This document shows positions 1-6,109 of a DNA stretch of 8,083 bases, one piece after another; positions within the stretch are counted from its first letter, which is position 1; each line of letters begins with the position of its first letter. Position numbers and translations under genes: made by a program. The notes beneath the pieces were generated by a model. The model was given only the letters and a program-made list of their open reading frames with translations. It was not told the origin of the DNA and made no database searches. The stretch is taken from contig DMAT01000057.1 of assembly GCA_003451635.1 (NCBI GenBank), positions 1-8,083 on the forward strand, written 5' to 3'. Origin of the DNA: Syntrophus sp. (in: bacteria). Lineage in GTDB: Bacteria > Desulfobacterota > Syntrophia > Syntrophales > UBA8958.

Positions 1-1
1 C

Positions 2-1411
2 CTTACCGTTTCCGAAGGAAACAGCATCGAGGCTATTGATGAGGCCCTGGAATCAGCCCGGAGGGAAACGAATCGGCCCACGCTGATCAAGGTGAAGACC
101 TGCATCGGCTTCGGAGCCCCGACCAAGGAAGGAACCGCCGCCTGCCATGGCTCACCTCTTGGTCAGGAGGAATTAAACTCCGCCAAGGAACGGCTCGGCT
201 GGCCGATTGAACCGTCATTTTACATTCCTGAAGACGTCCTTTCCCATTACCGACAGTCCCTGGAGACGGGCAAGGCCCGGGAAGAGTCCTGGCAATCCGT
301 CTTCGACCTTTATATGCAGGCCTTTCCGGAGCCGGCCCGGGAATTTCAGCGGGTTATGACGGGGGAACTTCCTGTGGATTGGAAAACGGCGCTCCCCGAT
401 TTTGGGAAGGATACGAAGGAAGTGTCAACCCGCAAGGCATCGGAGACGATTATGCAATCTCTGGCCTCAATCGTCCCGGAACTCATGGGGGGATCGGCGG
501 ATCTTAATCCTTCCTGCCTGACCTGGCTGAAGGGGAAAGGAGACTTTCAGAACCCAAGTAACCCCGATGACGGAACACCGGGCGCTGTGGGCGGCGGATG
601 GAACTACGGCGGCCGGAATATCCACTTCGGCGTCCGGGAACATGCCATGGGCGCCATTGCCGGCGGCATGGCCCTCCACGGGGGGTTCATTCCCTATACG
701 GCCACCTTCTTCACCTTCGCCGATTACATGCGGCCGCCGATCCGGCTGGCCGCCCTGATGGGCCTCCGGGTCATCTACGTTTTTACCCATGACAGTATCG
801 CCGTCGGTGAAGACGGCCCCACCCATCAGCCTATCGAGCAGCTTATGAATCTCCGCTCCGTTCCGAATCTCAGCGTCATCCGTCCCTGCGACGCCGCAGA
901 AACTATCCAGGCATGGCAAGCGGCCATTGCCAATCGTCGGGGCCCAACGGCCCTCGTCCTGACCCGCCAAAATGTCCCAAACCCGAATCGTCAGGATCTG
1001 GCGGCCGCCACGGGACTTCAAAAGGGCGGATACATTCTTTGGGACTCCTCCCAGGTCAGGCCGGATGTAATTTTTATCGCCACGGGATCGGAAGTTCATC
1101 TCGCCCTGGCAGCGGCGCGGAAACTCACCGGGGAAGCCATTCGGGTCCGCGTCGTTTCCATTCCCTCCTGGGACATCTTCGACGCCCAACCTGCGGAATA
1201 TCGGGACCGCGTCCTCCCGCCGGCGGTAAAGGCGAGAGTCGCCGTGGAGGCGGGGGCAAAGCTGGGCTGGGAGCATTATGTGGGACTCGAAGGGGCAATT
1301 GTAGGCATGGATCGCTTCGGCGCCAGCGCCCCTGCAAACGTGCTATACGAGAAGTTCGGTCTTACGGTGGATCAGATTGCCGACACGGCAAGATCACTCT
1401 TCAGAAAATGA
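2..1411 (+). CDS. tkt: Transketolase, C-terminal part (5' end outside window)
   Basis: Transketolase is a thiamine-diphosphate enzyme that moves two-carbon ketol units between sugar phosphates in the non-oxidative pentose phosphate pathway, in the cytoplasm. The frame is open from base 2, so 469 residues are visible of a protein that normally has about 660. The pyrophosphate-binding domain, with its GDG motif, lies mostly upstream of the window. Visible parts, numbered from base 2, are: the end of that domain (PTLIKVKTCIGFGAP, about 26-40); the pyrimidine domain with GSADL (164-168), the catalytic glutamate in GVREHAMG (E213), TFADYMR and the THDSIAVGEDGPTHQPIEQ block; and the C-terminal domain with IATGSEVHLALAAARKL and the AGAKLGWEHYVG segment. 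All expected motifs are intact, with no frameshift. The stop overlaps the next ATG by 4 bases (ATGA). The internal ATG at 92 is not the true start, because conserved transketolase sequence continues in frame upstream of it. Confidence 0.96.
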   Translation, partial: LTVSEGNSIEAIDEALESARRETNRPTLIKVKTCIGFGAPTKEGTAACHGSPLGQEELNSAKERLGWPIEPSFYIPEDVLSHYRQSLETGKAREESWQSVFDLYMQAFPEPAREFQRVMTGELPVDWKTALPDFGKDTKEVSTRKASETIMQSLASIVPELMGGSADLNPSCLTWLKGKGDFQNPSNPDDGTPGAVGGGWNYGGRNIHFGVREHAMGAIAGGMALHGGFIPYTATFFTFADYMRPPIRLAALMGLRVIYVFTHDSIAVGEDGPTHQPIEQLMNLRSVPNLSVIRPCDAAETIQAWQAAIANRRGPTALVLTRQNVPNPNRQDLAAATGLQKGGYILWDSSQVRPDVIFIATGSEVHLALAAARKLTGEAIRVRVVSIPSWDIFDAQPAEYRDRVLPPAVKARVAVEAGAKLGWEHYVGLEGAIVGMDRFGASAPANVLYEKFGLTVDQIADTARSLFRK

Positions 1412-2370
1412 AAAACATAAGATACCTAAGTCTGTTACCTGTTTTTTTGATTGTCCTGATGATGTTTGGCGGTTGTTCCGGGGGAAACCGGGACGTCCCC
1501 GCTGCGAAGGAAATCAAGTTCGGCATGCTGCCACTGATTCATGCCCTGCCCATCTTTGCCGCCCAGGAGCAGGGATATTTCACCGCCGCAGGGCTGAAAG
1601 TGGAACTTATCTCCTTCAATTCAGCCATGGAAAAGGACGTGGCCATGTCGGCCCGCCAGCTTGCCGGATATTTCGGGGACATCATGACCCCCATGGTCCT
1701 CAGGTCCAATGACGTCCCGGTGAAGATGGTCGCCACGGTTTTCAATACGACTGCATCCCGGCGCATGTTCGCTCTCCTGGCGGCTCCGAACCGACCGACC
1801 GAATCCCTCAGCCAAGTGGCGAAGGAAGGCATTGCCATCGGTTCCAATACCATCGTCGAATACCTGGCAGTGAAAATGCTTGAAAAACAAGGCATTTCTT
1901 CACAGCAGGTCCGTTTTATCGAAGCAAAGAATATCCCTATCCGCCTGCAGATGCTCATGGAGGGTCAGACCCCCGCCGCCGTCCTTCCCGAACCACTGGT
2001 CACCTTCGCCGAAAAGAAAGGGGCCCGCGTCCTCGTTGACGACGCCGGCATGGGGATCTCGGATACGGTCCTTGTTTTCACCGACGACTTTCTCAAACAG
2101 CATCCCCAAGAGGTTCGCGCCTTTCTCAAAGCCGTCGGCAAGGGGGCTGATTACCTGAATAATCACCCCGAAGAGGCCAGAATCATTGCCAATAAACACT
2201 GTCGAATCCCGGAGGGGCTCGCCAAGACCCTTACCCTGCCCTCCTATCCCGCTCTCAGTTTGCCGAACCGTTCGCAACTCGCGGACATCTATGGATGGTT
2301 AAGAAAAAAGGGGATCATTACGCGGGATATGGCCATTACCGAGATGGTTGCCGATGGCTTCCTCCCCTGA
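1408..2370 (+). CDS. ABC importer substrate-binding lipoprotein (NMT1/SsuA-like)
   Basis: This is the probable extracytoplasmic binding protein of the importer encoded by the next two genes; 320 residues. Residues 1-23 form a lipoprotein signal: a short basic start, a hydrophobic core, then FGGC with the presumed lipidated Cys23. Phe at -3 of the lipobox is less usual than Leu. The mature part opens with the family's IKFGMLPLIHALPIFAAQEQGYF pattern, typical of the NMT1/THI5-like and SsuA/TauA clade. It continues with GIAIGSNTIVEYLAVKMLEKQG (141-162), IPIRLQMLMEGQ (176-187) and LPEPLVTFAEKKGA (193-206), lobe and hinge segments common in this clade. The frame is open much further upstream, but ATG 1408 is the only start that gives a signal peptide and it overlaps the transketolase stop. 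No clear Shine-Dalgarno precedes it, which suggests translational coupling. Substrate unknown: sulfonate, thiamine precursor or another aromatic are possible. The signal peptide argues against a cytoplasmic MqnA-type enzyme. Confidence 0.9.
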   Translation: MKNIRYLSLLPVFLIVLMMFGGCSGGNRDVPAAKEIKFGMLPLIHALPIFAAQEQGYFTAAGLKVELISFNSAMEKDVAMSARQLAGYFGDIMTPMVLRSNDVPVKMVATVFNTTASRRMFALLAAPNRPTESLSQVAKEGIAIGSNTIVEYLAVKMLEKQGISSQQVRFIEAKNIPIRLQMLMEGQTPAAVLPEPLVTFAEKKGARVLVDDAGMGISDTVLVFTDDFLKQHPQEVRAFLKAVGKGADYLNNHPEEARIIANKHCRIPEGLAKTLTLPSYPALSLPNRSQLADIYGWLRKKGIITRDMAITEMVADGFLP

Positions 2371-3130
2371 CCTGCTGGCCGTTACCGGACTGGGTAAAAC
2401 CTTCGGCCCCGGCACTCACCAGAAAGAGGTCCTCCGGGACGTCCATTTTCATGTCGGTTACAATGACTCCCTAGCCATTGTCGGGCCCTCGGGGTGCGGC
2501 AAGACAACCTTGCTCCTCATGGCTGCGGGACTGCTCCCGCCTACGACCGGGGAAATCCATCTGGAAGGCGAATCAATCCGGGGACCTTCCCGAAAAATGG
2601 CCGTGGTATTCCAGGCCTATGGTCTCTTCCCGTGGAAACGGGTCGCCGAAAATATCCTCCTGGGCGCCCAGTTCCAGAAACTCCACGTTTCCGAGGAAGC
2701 GCTGACAGCCATAAAAAGGGAGCTGGATATTGAAAACCTCGACCATCTCTATCCCCATCAACTCAGCGGCGGTCAGCGCCAGCGGGTGGCCCTGGCCCGG
2801 GCCATGCTGCTCCGTCCCAGCCTGCTCCTTCTCGACGAGCCCTTCGCCGCCCTGGATCTGATCACCCGGGAACACCTGCAGGAGCACTTGCTGATCCTGT
2901 TCAAAAAGCGGAAATTCAGCTTCGTTATTGTCACCCACAATATCGAGGAGGCGGTCTTTCTGGGACGACGCATCGTGATTATGGATCCCGAGACCCACGG
3001 CATTGGCGAGATCATCGACAATCCCAATGCGGGAACGACGGGATTCCGGACCGCACCGGATTACTTTTCCAAAAACATGACCCTGAGACACCTGATCGAG
3101 CATCCCCATGAAAAACAGCCGCTGGCTTGA
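2354..3130 (+). CDS. ABC importer ATP-binding protein (SsuB/TauB/ThiZ class)
   Basis: This is the cytoplasmic ATPase that powers the adjacent importer; 258 residues. All nucleotide-binding elements are present: Walker A GPSGCGKT (44-51), Q-loop Gln87 in VVFQ followed by the LFPWKRVAENI stretch typical of the nitrate/sulfonate/taurine group, signature LSGGQRQRVALARAM (137-151), Walker B LLLLDEP (157-163) with D-loop AALD, and switch His195 in VTHN. The C-terminal tail is short, with no regulatory domain. I start it at ATG 2354, 17 bases inside the binding-protein gene. A TTG two codons upstream (2348) is possible but less likely. Ribosome-binding sequence is weak, in keeping with coupled translation. 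It overlaps the permease gene by 23 bases. The family is certain; the transported substrate is not indicated by the sequence. Confidence 0.94.
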   Translation: MASSPDLLAVTGLGKTFGPGTHQKEVLRDVHFHVGYNDSLAIVGPSGCGKTTLLLMAAGLLPPTTGEIHLEGESIRGPSRKMAVVFQAYGLFPWKRVAENILLGAQFQKLHVSEEALTAIKRELDIENLDHLYPHQLSGGQRQRVALARAMLLRPSLLLLDEPFAALDLITREHLQEHLLILFKKRKFSFVIVTHNIEEAVFLGRRIVIMDPETHGIGEIIDNPNAGTTGFRTAPDYFSKNMTLRHLIEHPHEKQPLA

Positions 3131-3854
3131 CTACGCCCTGACGATAATTGTTCTTACCATCCTCTGGTATGGGGCGTCCCTGCTTTTGGGCTCCCAGCTC
3201 CTGCCGGACCCCCTGAGCGTCCTCGGGCGGCTCCTCCATGCAGTCAGGGAGGAGATATTCTGGGAACACACGGCCGTCAGCGCCTGGCGCCTGGCCGCCG
3301 CCCTGGCCATCGCCTTCATGACCGCCGTCCCCTTCGGCCTTGTTTTGGGGAGCAACGAGCGCCTCGACCGGATCTTCGCCCCCCTTATCTATCTCAGCTA
3401 TCCCATCCCGAAGATCGTCCTTTTGCCCATTATCCTCATGCTCTTCGGCCTCGGCGATCTGGGCAAGATCATCCTGATTTCCCTGATCATCTTCTTCCAG
3501 CTCCTCATCACCACCCGGGACGCCGTTCGCTCCCTCGATCGGGAGGTGGTTTACGCCCTTCAGTCTTTGGGGGCGAACCGCTGGCATTTCTACCGTCATG
3601 TCGTCTGGCCCGTGGCCCTGCCCGGCATCTTCACGTCCCTGCGCATCAGTACCGGCACCGCCGTGGCCGTGTTGTTCTTTGTCGAGTCCATCAGCACCAG
3701 CCGCGGTCTGGGATTATATCTCATCGACGCCTGGGGAAGGGCCGATTACACCACCATGTTCGTCGGCATCATTGCCCTGTCCGCCATCGGCATCGTCCTT
3801 TACGAGGCCTTCGATGTGATGGAACGAAGGCTTTGTGCGTGGAAGAACCTGTAA
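3108..3854 (+). CDS. ABC importer permease (SsuC/TauC class, BPD_transp_1)
   Basis: This is the inner-membrane channel subunit, expected to work as a homodimer with the preceding ATPase; 248 residues, a normal length for the SsuC/TauC group. About six hydrophobic membrane segments are visible, roughly at 9-28, 59-82, 92-115, 119-136, 179-195 and 214-233. The N-terminal LPDPLSVLGRL motif (32-42) is typical of nitrate/sulfonate/taurine permeases. The cytoplasmic EAA-type coupling loop, which contacts the ATPase, lies at about 149-172 (YALQSLGANRW ... ALPGIF) with the conserved Gly155 and the Leu-Pro at 171-172. ATG 3108 lies 23 bases upstream of the end of the ATPase gene, and the stop TAA shares one base with the ATG of the prenyltransferase gene. 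A single permease with a single ATPase is complete for this importer class. Confidence 0.93.
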   Translation: MKNSRWLDYALTIIVLTILWYGASLLLGSQLLPDPLSVLGRLLHAVREEIFWEHTAVSAWRLAAALAIAFMTAVPFGLVLGSNERLDRIFAPLIYLSYPIPKIVLLPIILMLFGLGDLGKIILISLIIFFQLLITTRDAVRSLDREVVYALQSLGANRWHFYRHVVWPVALPGIFTSLRISTGTAVAVLFFVESISTSRGLGLYLIDAWGRADYTTMFVGIIALSAIGIVLYEAFDVMERRLCAWKNL

Positions 3855-4753
3855 TGAATAGAGAGATTGTTAAAGCCTGGATACAGGCCAGCCGGCCGCC
3901 CTTCTATATTGCCACCCTTATTCCCCTGACCCTCGGCTGGGTCGTTGCCGGTCAAACAGGCCCCTGGCATCCCTGGCGTTTCATCCTGATCAATATTGCC
4001 GCCTTTATGGTTCACCTGGCCACCAATCTGGCCAATGATTACTTCGATCATCTCCAGGGAACCGACGCCGGCGCATCCATCGGCGGCTCCCGGGTCATTC
4101 AGGAACATAAGATCTCCCCGGAAACGCTCAAAAGGGTAATAATCCTCCTCTACGCCGGGGCCTTCCTCGTCGCCTGCTACATGATGAAGGCCTATCAGGT
4201 ATGGGGACTCGCGCCAATCCTGCTTTTTTCCTTCCTCAGCAGCCTCTTTTATGTAGCTCCGCCCATCCGTTACGGCTATCACGGCCTCGGGGAGGTCTTC
4301 GTCGGCCTTAATATGGGTCCGATCATGGTCGTGGGAACCTATTGGGTCATTGCCGGCCGGCCTGACTGGAGCCCCCTTTATCTCTCCCTCCCCATCGGGC
4401 TGATGGTCGCCTCCATCCTTTACTATCAGAGCATTCCCGACATCGATACGGACAGATCCGCAGGCAAACGGACCCTCGCCGTCCGCCTGGGAAAGGGAAA
4501 AGCCATTACCGGCTTTTTTCGCCTCTGGCTGGCCATTTATGTCAGCATCATCGCCCTTGCCCTTACCGGCTACCTTCACAAATTCGCCTTTTTGAGTCTT
4601 CTCTCCCTTCCCATCCTCTTCAAGGTGATCCGCCTCGCCCGCCGGACCAGCGACATCGTAGAGCTTGACAGTCACGGGAAATACGTCCGCATCCTCTACT
4701 TTTTTAACGGCGCCGTCATCATCATCGCCGCCCGTCTTCTCTTTCTCCCTTGA
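3854..4753 (+). CDS. menA: UbiA-family naphthoate prenyltransferase (MenA/MqnP-like)
   Basis: This is a multi-pass membrane enzyme predicted to attach a polyprenyl chain to a dihydroxynaphthoate, the step that creates demethylmenaquinone; 299 residues, the usual size. The two aspartate-rich motifs that bind the prenyl diphosphate through magnesium are present: NDYFDHLQGTD (61-71) and PDIDTDRSAGKRTLAVRLG (195-213). Eight to nine hydrophobic helices alternate with them. The GTDAGASIGGSRV and VAPPIRYGYHGLGE segments resemble MenA rather than heme O synthase. I chose ATG 3854, which has GGAAG 8 bases upstream (3841-3845) and shares one base with the permease stop. A TTG at 3833 in the same frame is rejected. 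The UbiE/MenG-like gene downstream supports a menaquinone role. Whether the substrate is 1,4-dihydroxy-2-naphthoate (classical, MenA) or the 6-naphthoate isomer (futalosine pathway, MqnP) cannot be decided here, so the symbol is provisional. Confidence 0.85.
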   Translation: MNREIVKAWIQASRPPFYIATLIPLTLGWVVAGQTGPWHPWRFILINIAAFMVHLATNLANDYFDHLQGTDAGASIGGSRVIQEHKISPETLKRVIILLYAGAFLVACYMMKAYQVWGLAPILLFSFLSSLFYVAPPIRYGYHGLGEVFVGLNMGPIMVVGTYWVIAGRPDWSPLYLSLPIGLMVASILYYQSIPDIDTDRSAGKRTLAVRLGKGKAITGFFRLWLAIYVSIIALALTGYLHKFAFLSLLSLPILFKVIRLARRTSDIVELDSHGKYVRILYFFNGAVIIIAARLLFLP

Positions 4754-4884
4754 CAGCAAGGCAAAGATCCAATATGTGTCCACGATCAAGCAAGTCCTCA
4801 TTCGTAGGCTACCTCAGGGCGCCTCTTGACAGCGAATGGGGCTTTGTTGTTTTGTTCCGGACGTGATGGCAAAAGGAAATCCCC
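4754..4884 (+). promoter_or_regulatory. Intergenic gap before ubiE/menG with two TTGACA boxes
   Basis: This is the only real gap in the plus-strand gene string (131 bases). Two TTGACAGC octamers lie 76 bases apart, beginning at 4750 and 4826. Both match the sigma-70 -35 consensus. The first is followed after 17 bases by TATGTG (4773-4778), a poor -10. The second has only a T/G-rich stretch near the expected -10 position. They could give the methyltransferase gene its own start of transcription, or the octamers may be chance. No convincing terminator hairpin was seen, so read-through from upstream is also possible. The ribosome-binding sequence AGGAAA lies just before the GTG start at 4885. 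Confidence 0.25.
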
Positions 4885-5634
4885 GTGGCAACAATTCAAA
4901 AAAAGGCTTATCCCTCCATAACCCAGGCATCAAAGAAACAGCACACCGAGATGGTGCGGGATATCTTCGCAACCATCCCGGAAGGATATGACCTCCTAAA
5001 CCGTATCCTGAGCCTGAGGCGGGATGTTGCCTGGCGGCGGTTTGCCGTCCGCAGAATGAGGTTCGTAAAGACCAATCGGTTGCTTGATCTCGCCACCGGG
5101 ACGGCGGACCTGGCAATGGAGGCCGTATTGGCCTATCCGAAAATTAACGTCGTTGCTATTGATTTCGTTCAGGAAATGATTGTGCGGGGACAGCGGAAAA
5201 TCGAGAAGCAGGGCCTATCGAAAAGAATCCAGCTCCTCCAGGCAGACGCCCTGGCCCTGCCGATTGCCGACAGCGCCTTTGACGTCGCCTCTATCGCCTT
5301 TGGCATCCGGAACATCCCCGAACGCCTCAAAGCACTTAAGGAAATGACCAGGATTGTCGTACCGGGGGGCCAGGTCATGGTCCTCGAAATGCATCTACCG
5401 GGCAATAAATATGTACGAAAGGTTTACCGCTCCTATCTGAATCATTTTCTTCCCCGCATTGCCGGCTACTTCACGAAAAACCGGGCCGCCTACAGCTACC
5501 TTTCCGATTCCATTACCCATTTTCCCAGGCCAGCCGTTTTCGCCGGTCTCATGGGCGAAGCAGGTCTCCATAAAATCGAGCAATTCCCCCTGACCCTCGG
5601 AACCACCTACCTCCACATCGGATACAAGGCATGA
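4885..5634 (+). CDS. ubiE: UbiE/MenG-type demethylmenaquinone methyltransferase
   Basis: This is a SAM-dependent C-methyltransferase predicted to convert demethylmenaquinone to menaquinone (and possibly act on a ubiquinone precursor, as UbiE does); 249 residues, normal length. Visible features: the N-terminal family block YDLLNRILSLRRDVAWRR (35-52), SAM motif I LLDLATGTAD (66-75), the acidic residue ending strand 2 in VVAID (Asp93), AD at 120-121 near the adenine, the UbiE hallmark FGIRNI (139-144), the PGGQVMVLE strand (160-168) and the YSYLSDSI segment (203-210). GTG 4885 is the start, preceded by AGGAAA at about 5 bases. An ATG at 4866 is in another frame. The first block departs from the classical UbiE signature: Leu replaces the usual Met before Asn, and Asp replaces the usual His. 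It is therefore a divergent member, but with an intact SAM site. It follows the prenyltransferase gene on the same strand. Confidence 0.9.
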   Translation: MATIQKKAYPSITQASKKQHTEMVRDIFATIPEGYDLLNRILSLRRDVAWRRFAVRRMRFVKTNRLLDLATGTADLAMEAVLAYPKINVVAIDFVQEMIVRGQRKIEKQGLSKRIQLLQADALALPIADSAFDVASIAFGIRNIPERLKALKEMTRIVVPGGQVMVLEMHLPGNKYVRKVYRSYLNHFLPRIAGYFTKNRAAYSYLSDSITHFPRPAVFAGLMGEAGLHKIEQFPLTLGTTYLHIGYKA

Positions 5635-5648
5635 TCAGATCACGATAA

Positions 5649-5662
5649 AAAACCCCGGTTTT
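5649..5662. terminator. Weak shared hairpin between convergent genes
   Basis: AAAACC and GGTTTT arms flank two C residues, or equivalently a 5-bp stem with a 4-base loop. A runs lie on one side and T-rich sequence on the other, so it could act in both directions. It sits in the 26-base gap between the ends of ubiE and the minus-strand small gene and overlaps the latter's stop codon. The stem is short and AT-rich, so termination efficiency is doubtful. Confidence 0.35.
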
Positions 5663-5924
5663 ATTTCCAACCAGATTCACGGTCGCACGCAGCCCTTTCA
5701 ATCGGGTGCGTCTTCTCCCACTGTGTCACTGACTTCGTCTCGTTTTTTTCCATCTTATTGGCCATGCAGGTACAGTACTTAATGACAACATCCGTCGCGA
5801 CTTCGGCGGTGGCGTTGTCTTGCAGACACCTCGCAATCCATCTCAGTTCGTTGGCGTCGGCATGAGCGGTGCTGCTCATCATAAGAGATCCAAGGAGAAC
5901 CAATACAACTGCCGCAAGTTTCAT
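5661..5924 (-). CDS. Small exported four-cysteine protein, function unknown
   Basis: Predicted precursor of 87 residues. Residues 1-22 form a Sec signal peptide (MKL, hydrophobic core, cleavage expected after AHA), leaving a mature protein of about 65 residues. The mature part carries four cysteines, Cys33, Cys51, Cys53 and Cys80, in the order C-x17-C-x-C-x26-C, with the segment YCTCMANKMEK. Two disulfides in the periplasm are plausible, and metal or heme binding is not indicated (no CxxCH). The start is ATG 5924, because GGAGG (5931-5935) lies 6 bases upstream. An in-frame ATG at 5963 would add a charged 13-residue extension in front of the signal peptide and lacks such a site. I do not recognise a named family with confidence. 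Similar YCxCM small secreted proteins occur as hypotheticals in other proteobacteria, from memory only. It lies 185 bases downstream of the amidotransferase-like gene on the same strand and could be transcribed with it or alone. Confidence 0.8.
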   Translation of the reverse strand: MKLAAVVLVLLGSLMMSSTAHADANELRWIARCLQDNATAEVATDVVIKYCTCMANKMEKNETKSVTQWEKTHPIERAACDRESGWK

Positions 5925-6109
5925 AATTTGCCTCCAATGTTTTTTAGATCGCCCTCGTATCACAATTATGGATTAAAAGAACATCATTAATTACGAATTG
6001 CAGCAGACCTGGTCGGCAGTATTTACTTCCCTCCTGCACGCCGCTCTGCTGGCCCCCTGTCATCTTGATGCCATCAACTCCGAGACGGCCTGGCCTGTGT
6101 TGTCTTCCC
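5925..6109 (-). promoter_or_regulatory. Intergenic region upstream of the small four-cysteine gene
   Basis: About 185 bases without a supported gene. The part next to the small gene (5936-6000) is AT-rich, unlike its surroundings. On the minus strand it contains CATAAT (5965-5970), a one-mismatch -10 box, but no good -35 at 16-18 bases. A 13-base interrupted palindrome, TTGATG-C-CATCAA, occurs at 6065-6077, too short and isolated to call an operator. I saw no T-tract hairpin after the amidotransferase-like gene, so read-through from it is possible. Confidence 0.25.

Noticed and set aside
467..1276. 269-codon minus-strand open frame opposite transketolase
   Set aside because: Codon-register shadow of a gene with clear conserved motifs; no family features of its own.
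913..1407. N-terminal extension of the binding-protein frame back to 913
   Set aside because: It runs out of frame through conserved transketolase sequence; the lipoprotein signal starting at 1408 marks the real start.
1408..2370. Binding protein as a futalosine-pathway enzyme (MqnA/MqnD), given the nearby quinone genes
   Set aside because: It has a lipoprotein signal and sits directly with its own ATPase and permease, which fits transport rather than a cytoplasmic enzyme.
3012..3599. 195-codon minus-strand open frame opposite the permease
   Set aside because: Acidic, low-complexity shadow of hydrophobic helices in the same codon register.
3800..4801. 333-codon minus-strand open frame, longer than the prenyltransferase gene it covers
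   Set aside because: It is in the exact complementary codon register of the prenyltransferase, is rich in Gly, Asp, Glu and Lys as expected from the complement of membrane helices, and has no recognisable motif.
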